Below are positions 1-14,030 of a DNA stretch of 64,000 nucleotides, piece by piece. This DNA is from Gracilariopsis chorda (Eukaryota > Rhodophyta > Florideophyceae > Gracilariales > Gracilariaceae), in the NCBI GenBank assembly GCA_003194525.1, contig NBIV01000012.1:496001-560000 (forward strand). The letters run 5' to 3'. Each line of letters starts with the position of its first letter. The stretch's first letter is position 1. The translations under genes and the position numbers were made by a program. The notes under the pieces are model-generated. The model worked only from the letters and a program-made list of their open reading frames with translations. It made no database searches and had not been told where the DNA came from.

Positions 1-362
1 GTGTGCCTGTATTTACTTATTGTTTTCTTCTTTGCACATCTACCGCGCCAAGTCAAGAGGCTTTCTTATCAGACATTTCATACAATCGTCTTACTCAGAG
101 GGCAGGCAGCAACTCCCAGCCCGTCGAACAGGTCGAAAACGAGAGGTCCAAATCATTTTAGCACTTCGAATGGCAAAAAAGGACTGAAACAAGTGGTAAG
201 GAAAAGCTGAACCACAACTTTACAAAAACCAAGACACACAAGTAGACAAAAAGCAATACACTGGTACAAAGAAATCATCTGTAGAGGATCATTCGCAGCG
301 ATAGGAAACAGTATGGATACTAGTACAAGATGACACGCGGTATATATCAACACCGGTGTCTC
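1..362. other. intergenic edge of window
   Basis: Downstream flank of the minus-strand zinc-finger gene. It contains only short overlapping open frames with no recognisable protein character, so I call no gene. It probably holds the 3-prime untranslated region of the neighbouring gene. Confidence 0.5.
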
Positions 363-1055
363 CTAGAAAAGGGCGTTCGCAAAGTTGAGCGTTGTTGTAG
401 GTTTGAGAGGTATAGGAACGAGAGAAACCCGACCTGAACGACACTGAGCAAGGTAAACGTCGTGGGAACAAGGCCCTATACTTTCGCCTGGAACTGGGGT
501 GGGATTTTCGTCTGTAGATGAGCAGGTTTGCGGTCGCTTTCGCTTTGAGAGACGCTCAGGGGGCGCGCTGTCATAGGAATCGCTAGTGCTTGTTTCTTCA
601 AACGTTGTACGTTTTCGCTTGTTCTCCGAAGTTCGTAATTCTCTCGGCTTACTCGGCGACTTATCTCGCGGTTTGAAACTGTTGTTTGAGTGTTGAATGG
701 AATCTGTCTTCGAAGAGGTGACATGCTCGCTTATAAACTTGGTTCCCAGAGCTGCGCCAAGGAGTTGATCTAACTCGTTGATATCGCTGGGAAGCCACGG
801 TGAACTGAGTGTTATTGAGCGAGTGTCATCCGCAGGAGTGGTCGGTAGTTTGAGCGTGGCATGTTTTGAGAGCACGTGAAGCGCAAGGTCTTGCCTTGTT
901 CGGAACTTCTTCTCGGAGCACCGCTGACAACGAAGCAAACGTCTTGAACGAGTGGATGGCGTGGTGCGAATCATTAGAAGGAGGGTTATGGTGTTGGAAA
1001 AAGGTTGGTTTCCACCTTTGCTAAGCTGTGTAGTGAATGAAGCAGAGTGTTTCAC
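363..1055 (-). CDS. single C2H2 zinc-finger protein, basic and Ser-rich
   Basis: A 230-residue open frame. One C2H2-type finger is visible near the N-terminus, with Cys43, Cys46, His60 and His65. The spacing is C-x2-C-x13-H-x4-H, one residue longer than the classic linker. The remainder is polar and low in hydrophobic content, with a Lys/Arg/Ser-rich stretch around residues 125-185 (KNKRKRTTF-like) that could act as a nuclear signal. No second domain is recognisable. Met1 is used as start, but Met28 (position 974), which lies directly before the basic finger region, is equally plausible. A role in nucleic-acid binding is inferred from the finger only, and the target is unknown. It is moderately likely to be a real gene, because one long frame carries a recognisable motif and no competing frame does. 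Confidence 0.55.
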   Translation of the reverse strand: MKHSASFTTQLSKGGNQPFSNTITLLLMIRTTPSTRSRRLLRCQRCSEKKFRTRQDLALHVLSKHATLKLPTTPADDTRSITLSSPWLPSDINELDQLLGAALGTKFISEHVTSSKTDSIQHSNNSFKPRDKSPSKPRELRTSENKRKRTTFEETSTSDSYDSAPPERLSKRKRPQTCSSTDENPTPVPGESIGPCSHDVYLAQCRSGRVSLVPIPLKPTTTLNFANALF

Positions 1056-2334
1056 TTGATGGGAGGAAGATTGTTGAGCTCAGGGGGAGAATTGCGTGGA
1101 GAAGCGGGTGTCTGCCGTTACACGGCTTTTTCAATGCTGAGCCAGTGCTTGTGATGAAGCAAAAATACGACAGACAGCAAGGTTGCGAATGGGTCCCAAG
1201 GATGTGGCATGGCTTTACCAAGATTCGGCACAGCAGCATATAATTCGTTTCAAAAGCGAATCGGACCTTGAAGGTGGCCCTTTCGGGTGAAAGACGTGTA
1301 TCGAAACATCGAAACGCAGGCCTTTTTGCTGGCTGCCCCCATCCTTTTCGCACATGCCCCGCCTGTGTGCCGGTGCCGTTGACCCCACTCTATGCGACTG
1401 TCGGTAGCCTCATCAAATACCGATTGGGCAGAAGCTCGCAACCAATTAGAACGCTGTTTCCGAGTGTGCATCAACACATGTGACGCACGAGTGCCAGTAT
1501 GTTTCGGCATGGGTTGCAGCAGCCTGTGGCAAGGAAGCAAGCGAATTGTGTAAGCCAAAATACGTTGACAGCGCACACAACAGCCCACGTGCCACGGCGC
1601 CTTCACTGCCCGCCCCACGCGGACATCCAGCTCTCGCCCCTCCACAAGCACCACTCGGCAAGGGAATGTCTCCGAGCGTGCCAAAAGGCACCTTTGGTAC
1701 CCCTTCTTTTGGGCGAAGTTGGCGAAAGTTCACATTCCAGTGAACCTTAACCATCAAGCAACTGCCCGTGGTCGCCGAGGAAAACGTAGTCTTCCTACCT
1801 TTGGTACCGTCACGGCATGGGAATGCTCTAGGCGATGTAGCTGGCCTTGGTACCACATTCGATCAGTGAACCAGAAACGTGATCTCCTCCAAACAAAACA
1901 AAATTATCTCGGACGGCCAAGTGCCACAATCTGATTGGGCACAAACTCCAAAATATCCCGTCCGTTGGTTGGGGCAGTTACCCTCCAAATGTCGAAACCG
2001 TGACCAGTTTGATGAGATCTTTTCCCAACTCGTCCACCGGCTGCCTCTGCATTTGCAGCTCCGCCTTCGACGTCACAAAACAGACGCTGCTCAGATCTGC
2101 CAATGAGCCCAGGAGTACCCTGAAACCCTCGAAGGTGCAACTTGCACAGCTGCAATCGCGCTGAGCATCGCCCCAGCAGCTTTCAACTCCTGTGCTCGTT
2201 CCCTACCTTTTACCCGCCTTATCAATAGTGAGCCACCCCCACCACAGCTTCACCTACCCTCGCCTACACCTCCTCTATCCGACATTGCCATTGCCCATCT
2301 TCGCAGTCAATTCCAGCACCCACTCTAACTCACC
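1056..2334. other. 1.3 kb intergenic region with GGTACC-type motifs
   Basis: No convincing gene. Several frames of 70-144 codons overlap on both strands, which is expected of GC-rich non-coding DNA. The right half is the presumed promoter and leader of the LHC gene and becomes pyrimidine-rich toward 2200-2330. Two copies of CCTTTGGTACC lie at 1691-1701 and 1798-1808, with a shorter relative at 1845-1854. Two small hairpins occur, GTGCC/GGCAC at 1678-1691 and GTTCAC/GTGAAC at 1728-1745. Confidence 0.5.
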
Positions 2335-2997
2335 ATGGCCTTCGTCGCATCATCATCTGTAATCCGCCCGTCTGTGCAGCGCACTTCCTTGTGCCGCACT
2401 TCCACTTTTGGAACTCGCCTATCCTCCAATGCTGTCTCCGCCCGTTCCTCCGTCACCATGAGCTCGGTGCTCTCAGTTTTCACAAAAGCCATGGACGAGT
2501 ACAAGAACGACTACCCGGCATTTGCGGCTCGTGGCTGGGGTGCTACCGTGAAGGCCGAACGCTGGAACGGTCGTCACGCCATGTTTGGATTCCTTGTTCT
2601 TGTGCTCACTGGTTACTGCAAGGGTCATGGCCTTTTGCCGGAGGGCACGCTTGACGTCTCGCAATGGGGCACTCTTGGTTCACTCGGTGATACCGCCATG
2701 ATTACTAAAGAACGTGCCGTTATTCTGGTTGCTCACGTTCATGTTCTCATAGTATCCGTCGCTGCAGCCCTCGCGCCGTTCAGCTTCCAGGATAAACTTC
2801 TGCTTGCCCCAGGAGAGGAAGATGAGGAGCCCGCTGGTCTTTTCCCTCCCTTCAAACTTGGACTGACAAAGAGTGCAGAGCTCTGGAATTGCCGAGTGGC
2901 AATGCTCGGTCTCATCGCCCTCGTCGGTTGCTCTGTCTCAACTGGAACCCCAGTCTTGGATGTGCTTAACATCGGTCTTGGCAAGATTCTGTACTAA
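2335..2997 (+). CDS. LHC-superfamily chlorophyll-binding protein, RedCAP-like or Lhcr
   Basis: A 220-residue plastid protein of the light-harvesting complex superfamily. Residues 1-41 are rich in Ser, Arg and Thr and begin MAFV, which fits a primary red-plastid transit peptide. Helix I carries the chlorophyll-binding signature around residues 75-86 (ERWNGRHAMFGF, with Glu75, Asn78 and Arg80). A second hydrophobic segment spans about 127-148. Helix III carries ELWNCRVAMLGL at 182-193 (Glu182, Asn185, Arg187). Three helices with Glu-Arg pairs on the first and third are standard for this fold. The Trp-Asn pairs and the long acidic loop before helix III remind me of the red-lineage RedCAP group more than of typical photosystem I Lhcr antennae, but that assignment is from memory. 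The gene is intronless, and the ATG follows a pyrimidine-rich leader. Confidence 0.88.
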   Translation: MAFVASSSVIRPSVQRTSLCRTSTFGTRLSSNAVSARSSVTMSSVLSVFTKAMDEYKNDYPAFAARGWGATVKAERWNGRHAMFGFLVLVLTGYCKGHGLLPEGTLDVSQWGTLGSLGDTAMITKERAVILVAHVHVLIVSVAAALAPFSFQDKLLLAPGEEDEEPAGLFPPFKLGLTKSAELWNCRVAMLGLIALVGCSVSTGTPVLDVLNIGLGKILY

Positions 2998-3869
2998 GTA
3001 GATTTTGGATCGAACTCGGGGCTATGTAGTGTGAAGTGATCCGCACAATCAATGTCCTGTTGATATGTATCGTGACCCCATTAGTACGGATTACGCGGCA
3101 ATAAAAGTCTTTCATCCCCACATTCGCGCTGGTCGCAGACGCTTTTGATGCAGTACCCAGCATTGCCACCTATGGTCGTGTGCACACGACCTACGTTGGC
3201 TCGCAGAAGACGCCTGACTAGACCCCGGGCCTACAATTCATCTACATGCAGCAGGTTGTTGGCCTGTGCATACGCCTTTGACGAGCCACAATCCTACTAC
3301 TGCGAGATTCTGAATGTGATCACACGCATAGAAGAGTATGTACAAAGTAGGCAAACATGCGTGTGCCAGGTTTCCTCCAAGTACATAGTGACTTCTCTAT
3401 GACACTATGCGCCATGCTCCGCCAGTTCTAAGCGAATGCCTATCGCTCTAAAGGATAGCGCCATCTCATGTTTAAACGCTGCTGATTTCTTGATCTTAGC
3501 TCGATTACGCTGTGGTGACAGCTCGGCAAGTAGTGCACGCACTTGATAGCCTCCGTTTACATGTGTTTCGAGAGTGAAGAGTTATTGTACAGTTAGGTCT
3601 TAGATTCGTTTAAAACTTGGCAGGTGCGGTGCTGAATGTAGGCTTAGCAAGCAGCATTCGCAATTGAGACAAGCTTGAATTTGTTCGCGCCTGGTGGTGA
3701 AAAGGTAGCGATTCGCAGGGAAATTACCCCTCTTAGATGAGGCATCCCACCTTTGCCCAAACGTTTCCGACCAAACGCTATATGCAGCACTCATTGGATT
3801 CGCCATACGACAGGCACCGCCAAAACCGTTACGGAGCAACCAAAATGTTCTGGCGACGAGAAAAGATTG
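2998..3869. other. intergenic, convergent 3-prime flanks
   Basis: Lies between the convergent LHC (plus) and ISCA1 (minus) genes. Small open frames (for example 85 codons at 3145) have no recognisable features. No RNA gene, repeat or further structure is seen. Confidence 0.5.
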
Positions 3870-4322
3870 TCATACGTTGAAGGATTCACCACAGCCGCAA
3901 GTTCCCTTGGCGTTGGGGTTATGGAAGACAAATTCCGAGACGAGATCATTATCAAGAAAGTCCATCTTAGTACCAACTATATGCATAAGCGCTCTTGGAT
4001 CAATATACACATCGGCGCCTTCTATCGAAACCTTTTCGTCAAACTTGGACCCTTCTTGTGCGTAATTCAGAGTGTATGCCATGCCATTGCAACCTCTGGT
4101 GCGCAGACCGATGCGTACACCAGCTGGTCTTGGGTTCTTCTGGCTCAGCAAGTATCTAATTCTTTCCGCCGCTGCGGGTGTAACTTCAAGTGCGGCTGGA
4201 GCCCGCCTTTGGGTACGACGCGCTGGCGCTGCTGAGACTGCTTCTGCGGATGTTGATAGATTGGGGTGCCGGGTGAGAACTCGATTTGCGAACTGGCGGG
4301 CGATAGACGTGAATCTGAGCAT
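3870..4322 (-). CDS. ISCA1: mitochondrial A-type iron-sulfur carrier (ISCA1/HesB family)
   Basis: A 150-residue protein. The A-type carrier domain covers about residues 44-150 and keeps the three metal-binding cysteines: Cys78 in RGCNG, and Cys142 and Cys144 in the C-terminal CGCGESF motif. Residues 1-40 are rich in Arg, Ser and Ala with almost no acidic residues, consistent with a mitochondrial presequence. In mitochondria the ISCA1/ISCA2 system makes [4Fe-4S] clusters for enzymes such as aconitase and lipoate synthase. The next gene, divergently transcribed, is aconitase, a client of this step. The length is normal for ISCA1. A plastid location cannot be fully excluded from the presequence alone. 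Confidence 0.9.
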   Translation of the reverse strand: MLRFTSIARQFANRVLTRHPNLSTSAEAVSAAPARRTQRRAPAALEVTPAAAERIRYLLSQKNPRPAGVRIGLRTRGCNGMAYTLNYAQEGSKFDEKVSIEGADVYIDPRALMHIVGTKMDFLDNDLVSEFVFHNPNAKGTCGCGESFNV

Positions 4323-5091
4323 GGTTCTGAGGAGGACGGGAGCATGAAGAAGTAGCTTTTCTCAGAACGAGCGCTAAGCAAAGAAGACACGTCTGTTAAG
4401 GAGTTACAAGTCGCGAACTGGGTGTGCATTGGAGATGCATCCTATTCGCTGGCATGGAGTTCTTCGCGTGTGGTAGCTGTGAGGCGGTTACGCAGGATAC
4501 TAGATGGCGCGACTTAATTAACTTGGTGGCGGATGAATTGATAGACCGAATAGCAGCGCAAGCAATGGTTGGTGCGCGCAAGGCCAAAACGTGATGCTGA
4601 TTGGACGGACTGCCCGACGCCACGTGACCAACGGTCGCCGTCATGCAGATTTCACATTTGAGTGTCCCATCGTAGTACTTGTCGCGAAACGATTCGTTTT
4701 TGGGGAGAGGAGAGGCCAATCGCGACGTGGCATTGCGCTCATCCGTGGGCCAATCCATTTTTGTTTCAGACCGGTCCACGCAGCTGAACAAAACAGGGGA
4801 TAGACAATTCCAGATGATGGAGACGCATGTGCCAAAGTGCTCGGGGCAATCAACGGAACTTTTGCGGACAGACATCGGCTAGTGCGCCCCCGCATGCCAC
4901 GCCGTTTCTCGCTCAACTCACGTGTACCACTTCAGCTCCGGGACTATATTGGTCGTCCGGGGAAGCCATCTCGCACTGCAAGCGGAGCCCGGGTGCTCAA
5001 CTCTCTCGCCGCATTCGTCTTGATTCCGAAAGGCATTCCCCGTTTCTCGTTTCATTCCTTTGTGAGCAATTCGTCTAACTTCCCACACAAG
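4323..5091. promoter_or_regulatory. divergent intergenic region, ISCA1 and aconitase
   Basis: A 769-bp spacer between two divergently transcribed start codons. It must hold both promoters and both 5-prime leaders. Overlapping frames of 60-159 codons on both strands have no protein-like features. No specific element is recognised. Confidence 0.5.
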
Positions 5092-7523
5092 ATGGATCGC
5101 GTTGCCAGAATACCCCTGTCGCGATGGACATCTCGCGCATTGCGTGTCACTGCTACAGCTCGTCAGACCCCAATGACTCCGTTAGAGCCGCACAACCAGC
5201 TCGAGCCTGTTTACGCTGCTATTGACGACAGGCTCAGCACAGTGAAATCCAAGTGCGTTTAAACTGTTCTACCACATCCGTAGTGCTTCTTTCTTTTCAA
5301 TTTGCTAACGATCCCTGTGATTATCTTCATTTTGTGTGATTTCTACCCGTCAGACTCGATCGACCTCTTACGCTCGCCGAAAAGGTCTTATATGGCCACC
5401 TGGACGACCCGACGATAACTCCTGTTCGCGGCGAGACTTTCTTGAAGTTAAGACCGGAACGTGTTGCTTTACAAGATGCTACCGCTCAGATGGCCGTCAT
5501 TCAATTCATGGCGTCAGAGCGACCGCAAGTTGCAGTTCCATCCACTATTCACTGTGACCATCTTATCGCTGCAGAAGTTGGAGCGAAAGAAGATATGGCT
5601 AAGGCCAAGGACCAGAACAAGGAAGTTTACGACTTCCTTGCTTCTGCGGCTGCCAAATACGGTCTTGGTTTCTGGAAACCCGGTTCAGGTATCATTCACC
5701 AGATCGTCCTGGAGAATTACGCTTTCCCAGGTCTGCTCATGATCGGAACTGACTCTCATACTCCTAACGCTGGTGGTTTGGGTGCGTGTGCCGTTGGAGT
5801 TGGAGGAGCCGATGCTGTAGATGTCATGGTGGGCCTTCCGTGGGAGTTGAAGGCACCGAAGGTGATTGGTGTCAAGTTGACTGGTAAGCTCCAAGAATGG
5901 GCTTCTCCTAAAGATGTTATCTTGAAGGTTGCTGGTATTCTCACAGTGAAGGGTGGTACAGGCGCAATCGTCGAGTACTTTGGTGAAGGCGTGGATTCGC
6001 TTAGCTGTACTGGTATGGGCACGATCTGTAACATGGGGGCTGAAATTGGTGCAACTACATCGATGTTCCCATACAACAGTCGTATGGCCGATTATCTGAA
6101 GGCAACCGGTCGTGAGGGTATCGCCAGTCTTGCTGATTCGTTCTCAGAGAATCTCAAGGCGGATGAAAACGCCGTCTACGATCAACTCATTGAGATCAAC
6201 CTGTCAGAACTTGAACCACATATCAATGGACCATTCACTCCTGATCTCGCTCATCCGCTCTCCAAGTTTAAAGAAGCTGTTGAAAAGAATGGATGGCCAG
6301 CAGAACTGTCTGTGGGTCTCATAGGATCCTGTACTAACTCGTCATACGAAGATATGACTCGCTCAGCATCTGTCGTCAAGCAGGCCTTGTCGCATGGCCT
6401 GAAGAGCAAGTCGATCTTCAATATCACCCCCGGTTCTGAGCAGGTTAGAGCAACCATTTCAAGGGACGGAATCCTGGATACATTCACTGAAGCTGGCGGT
6501 ACTGTCTTGGCAAATGCTTGCGGGCCGTGCATTGGGCAATGGAATCGCAGCGATGTTCCAAAGGGTACACCAAACTCCATCATAACTTCCTTCAATCGTA
6601 ACTTTTCGCAGCGTAATGACGGTAATCCCCAAACACATGCCTTTGTTGCTTCTCCAGAGATTGTTACGGCGATGTCATTGGCCGGTTCCTTAACCTTTAA
6701 CCCTGCCACTGACAGCCTGAAGGGCTCAGATGGCGTAGAGTTCAAGTTGACAGCTCCTTCAGGCGATGAGCTGCCCACGAGAGGGTTTGATCCTGGAGAG
6801 GACACGTTCCAACCCCCTTCCGAAGAAAGCACTGCCATTCAAGTGCAAATTGATCCCAACTCTCAGCGACTGGCATTCCTCGAGCCGTTCTCAGCTTGGG
6901 ACGGAGAGGACTACACTAACATGCCGATTTTGATTAAGGCCCGTGGAAAATGCACAACTGACCATATTTCCATGGCTGGTCCGTGGCTGAGGTTCCGAGG
7001 CCATTTGGACAACATTTCAAACAACATGCTCATTGGCGCCGTGAATGATGAGAATGGCGAGATTAACAACGTCAAGAACGTGCTTACCGGAGAATATGGC
7101 GGCGTTCCAGATACTGCCCGGGCGTACAAGGCTGAAGGCGTTAAATGGGTCGTCATTGGTGACGAAAACTATGGTGAGGGTTCTAGCCGCGAACATGCCG
7201 CTCTAGAACCGAGACATTTGGGTGGTGTTGCTGTTATTGTCAAGTCATTTGCTCGAATTCACGAAACAAATCTCAAGAAGCAGGGCATGCTTCCGCTCAC
7301 GTTTGACGATCCCGCAGATTATGACAAGATTTCTCCCAATGATGTCGTATCTATTGTTGGGTTGAAGGACTTGGCACCAGGGGAACCGGTAACGTTGAAA
7401 GTGACAAAGAAAGACGGTTCGTCCCTGGATATCACACTGAGGCATACATTTAACGAAGAACAACTGGAATGGTTCAGAGCTGGGTCCGCTCTGAACAAAA
7501 TTAAGATTGATCTTGGTGCTTAG
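5092..7523 (+). CDS. ACO: mitochondrial aconitate hydratase, two exons
   Basis: Converts citrate to isocitrate in the TCA cycle using a [4Fe-4S] cluster. Exon 1 is 5092-5252, the intron 5253-5353 (101 nt, GT-AG, pyrimidine-rich 3-prime end) and exon 2 5354-7523, giving about 776 residues, the usual length. The split codon rejoins as Lys, giving the conserved run [17 protein letters not shown]. Exon 1 encodes an Arg/Ser-rich presequence ([19 protein letters not shown]). Cluster ligands are visible in [11 protein letters not shown] and in [10 protein letters not shown], and the swivel-domain active site in [18 protein letters not shown]. Exon 2 alone has no ATG before the conserved N-terminal domain, which supports the spliced model. 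The gene is divergent from ISCA1. Confidence 0.95.
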
Positions 7524-10801
<3,278 letters not shown>

Positions 10802-11282
10802 TTTTCTTAGATTCAAATCGAGATTGCCTTTTGCTGTCTTTGTATGTGAGTAAAGTCTAGTCCTGAGGACTGTTTGAATGTATACTGTTTTGCATTATCT
10901 AGTAGACTTATGGCTGATACACACGTGGCGATGTGCGAGTTTTACTTGCTGCCCTTCGTAGTTCACCTCTGCAGGTGTTTCAGGGATAGTCTAGTTCTAA
11001 ACAAGTCAGGCCATGCAGGAAAGGTTTAGCGGCCTTCTTGTCAGGCGCTAAGGGTTTCGGAGGGTACGAACGATTTCCTTTCCTGTTAGCAATCCTTTGC
11101 AGCGGCAACCTTGTCCAGACGTTTTTCTTTCCGGCACGAGCACTATACACACCTCTTAACTTCGTGCAATTCATATGGCACTCCAGCACCCTTATGCGCA
11201 AAAATGCCTGCCTACTGAGGAATATGTCATGTCTGAAAGATGCTGAACTACAGCAAACATGACGTCTGCAGTTCTTACGAAT
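10802..11282. other. intergenic, convergent 3-prime flanks
   Basis: Lies between polyubiquitin (plus) and bL28m (minus). No gene or structure is recognised. Presumably holds both 3-prime untranslated regions. Confidence 0.5.
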
Positions 11283-11759
11283 CTAGTGAAGTACTTCTTT
11301 CAACCCGGTTGAGCTAAACATAGCGGTACTCGTTGGTCTTAACGGCATGCCGCTGTGATGGTGGTCGTGGTCCTCGTGATGATCTTCGTCAATGGGAGGC
11401 TGTTCCGGTTGCGTCGTGGTTGAGTTAATCGTCTTCAGTTCCGCAGCCTTCTGCGCATGAGCCGCACGGATCGCCAAAATCTCTTTCTTAATGGCAATCG
11501 CTTTATCGTACTTAATCTCATCATCGCTCGTTCTTACCAAGTACTCATCTATTCCGCCAAACTTGCGAATGCATCGTATCACGTAAGTGGTCATTCGAAA
11601 CGTTAGCTTCCTTTGTAGGGTCTCGCTAAATACGGTCTTCTTTTGTACGTTGGGCTTCCATGTTCGCCGCGACTTGTTTTCTGCAAAGGACACTTGGTTT
11701 CCAAACTGGATCATTCGATTGCCATACAAACCTTTATATGCACGGTTGAAACGAGGCAT
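11283..11759 (-). CDS. MRPL28: mitochondrial large-subunit ribosomal protein bL28m
   Basis: A 158-residue protein with an L28-family core at about residues 1-75: an N-terminal Gly/Arg run followed by NQVSFAENKSRRTWKPNVQ and LQRKLTFRMTTYVIRCIRK, the typical bL28 strand pattern. Residues 76-158 form a polar extension containing an acidic His-rich stretch near 125-135 (DEDHHEDHDHHH). Such an extension is common in mitochondrial bL28 and absent from bacterial and plastid L28. A plastid role is less likely because red-algal plastids usually encode their own L28. The His-rich stretch could bind metal, but this is speculation. Confidence 0.85.
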   Translation of the reverse strand: MPRFNRAYKGLYGNRMIQFGNQVSFAENKSRRTWKPNVQKKTVFSETLQRKLTFRMTTYVIRCIRKFGGIDEYLVRTSDDEIKYDKAIAIKKEILAIRAAHAQKAAELKTINSTTTQPEQPPIDEDHHEDHDHHHSGMPLRPTSTAMFSSTGLKEVLH

Positions 11760-12501
11760 ATTGGTGCAAAGGAATTGATACCGTATTGTGTGTACTCAAA
11801 AGGTGGTGGGAGTGCGTACTTGCAGAGAAGGCGCTTGGAATAAGTGTGCCTGCCGAAGAATTTGCGTTTGGATAAAGTCTCAATGTAGCTCTTTCCCCGC
11901 AACTCGTCTTCGGCTACATGAACACTCAGCGTAGCCTTGACTAGCAGCTAATCATGAAACCAAGGACAGAGCAACCTTCTCCTATCAGATGAGAATTAAG
12001 CTTGAGATCATTAACCTCAGTGCGAGTAGTATTCGACCTGAAACGGAATAAGGAGAAGCTTCCACGACAACGGCTGGGTGTCTCAAACCACATGATGCCG
12101 GGATCGATTCGACACCGTCGGGGACTTACCGTGCTGATGTATGATAATATTAATAGTGGCATCTTAGGATACTACTCCCGGTACGAGTACATGTACGAAA
12201 ATTTTCTTGAATTTCCAGAAACGCAGAAGATTTATTTGGCAGCTGCCAACTTGGCCGCGATGCAGCGCTTGCCCGACTTGCACCGGCGGTAGAGCGACGA
12301 CTGCGCCTCATTTTGATTTCGGTCCAAGATGCAACTAGGAGCTTTTGTGCGCCCGAGGATAGAGCGTTAGCCACAGTATCACACAGGGGCGCAGGGTGTT
12401 TGTTTATTCTTCCCGGACAATTGTAGATAGATTGCTAACTGTACCGAAGGCGTTCTATATTCGCATACACCTTAGATACATACGAGAACGTAGCCGTTAA
12501 C
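11760..12501. other. intergenic, no gene recognised
   Basis: Short open frames at 12002 (plus) and 12150 (minus) show no known motif and overlap each other. Serves as the upstream flank of bL28m and the downstream flank of the broken haloperoxidase. Confidence 0.5.
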
Positions 12502-14030
12502 TCAGAACTTAATGCAGTGTGTACATTCTTCTGGAACCTTTCCAGCGACAAGCTTGCCCACAAACTCAAATGCGCGCTTCACGATTCCTATCCCCAGTTT
12601 TTGGGCAGCTTCAACGGACGGACGGAAATGAACACCTGCCCACAGACGCGAAATCGAACATTGCTCAGCTGCTCCCTTAAACGATGGAAGGTCCACAAAC
12701 GCCGGGCCATCTAATGGGAACAACGTGATGTTAGGGAAAATGGGAAATCGTACAGGTAGAACTATGTCTCCACCAGGTCGCGTCTTGGCAAACATTTCCT
12801 GGTGCTCGAAGAACGCAGTGCAAATAAGTGTAGAACCGGACGGGAACTCAGAGTGAGGCATCACTCTCAACACCGGTTCGTACTCATCACCAAGCACAAC
12901 GCCAGGACTTTCAATTTCATTCACGTATGCTGAAATGTTCTTTCCCGCAAAGAAACTTCGAATCATCGTGGTGAGTCGGGTGAGATCGTGCAGCCTCTTC
13001 TCCTTCCAGGCTACGAGAATGGCATCATACTGGGAGATAATATCTCCCAAACCCACTCTGGTAACTTCAAAGTCGTTAAGACCCCAAGCGGTGCCTGTGT
13101 ACACTTGAATCAAAGACAAAGACCTGAACTTGTTGTCCCAAAACCGAGCGGAAGTGACCTGCTGCTTGGTGAGATTGCGCGAGACGGAAAGGAAGCCGTC
13201 GAGCAATTCATGCATGGTCTTCTCATCTTCTTCTCAAATGCAGTTCTCCCTTTCTGGGGTTTTGTATGGACCTGGCTGAGTGTGGGAATCTACCTCTTCC
13301 CGAGTGAGAGCAATTGGATTGGCAGTGATTCCAATGTGCGGCGTGATATGTAGCTGAGAAACAAAGCGACCCCTTCCATCGGCTTCCTGAATGAGAGGCT
13401 GCCAGCGAAGCGGCTTCGGAAGTGCGGAAGGATCAGTGGTGGCGATATTTGCCGGTTCGTATCCCGTGGGATCTGAGAATCTCTGCTTGTTGAACTTGCG
13501 CGTCATGTCTCCAAGCGAATTAAATCCATCTTTGGAGAAGTATTGGGCAGCCCTGAAGCCCATCATATTTCCCATTCCGACAGGAGTGCTGACATCGAGA
13601 GATCTGTCCGTGACGTTGAGACCGGCCTGGAGCAGGTAGCCGGCGAAGAAGCGTGTGCCTCATTCGGAAATTCGCGCTCAATGGCTCGCAAGGCGCCAAA
13701 CGAATGAATTATGCCCACTTGATCTGGTCTCCTTTGGCACCATTTCTCTGGATGAGTGTCTCGAATTCCAAAGAATGAAAGAGCAGTTGGGTGACAAGGA
13801 GCATGCGAGTCGTACAGAATTACGTTAGTGATAAGGGTGTAACGAGCTGCGATCGGCGTCTCGGCGGTGATGATTTGGATAGGAAACAGAGCAAAAGCTG
13901 AAGGGCTGATTGCCGGAATGAAGGTGGGGACGAGCGCTTCGTACAGCGAAACGTTTTCGGGGAACCTTGGTATGGAAATTGGCTGGGATTGTGCGACGCG
14001 AATAAGAAGAAATGCAAGCCTGGATACATG
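12502..14030 (-). pseudogene. vanadium-haloperoxidase/PAP2-like gene, interrupted
   Basis: Three collinear minus-strand segments together resemble a vanadium-dependent haloperoxidase-like protein. Segment A (about 14030-13655) has the helical N-terminal part (FPENVSLYEALVPTFIPAIS, then a region ending IEREFPNEA). Segment B (about 13655-13237) continues in another frame with FFAGYLLQAGLNVT and LRWQPLIQ. Segment C (13233-12502) is in the same frame as B but separated from it by one TGA at 13234-13236. It holds the oxyanion pocket candidates: Lys/Arg in WKEKRLHDLTR, PSGST, and Arg/His in SRLWAGVHFRP. A base change near 13651-13658 is needed to join A and B, and no start codon fits A. The usual PSGH His is Ser here, which I believe occurs in some bacterial-like members. 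It is a decayed gene or carries sequence errors. Confidence 0.7.

Noticed and set aside
1446-1856. A 136-codon minus-strand frame between the zinc-finger and LHC genes.
   Set aside because: It overlaps plus-strand frames of similar length and contains GGTACC-type repeats and no protein motif.
13234-13236. The in-frame TGA of the haloperoxidase-like gene as a selenocysteine codon.
   Set aside because: No known selenoprotein in this family, no obvious SECIS element, and another frame disruption lies 400 bp upstream, so decay or error is simpler.
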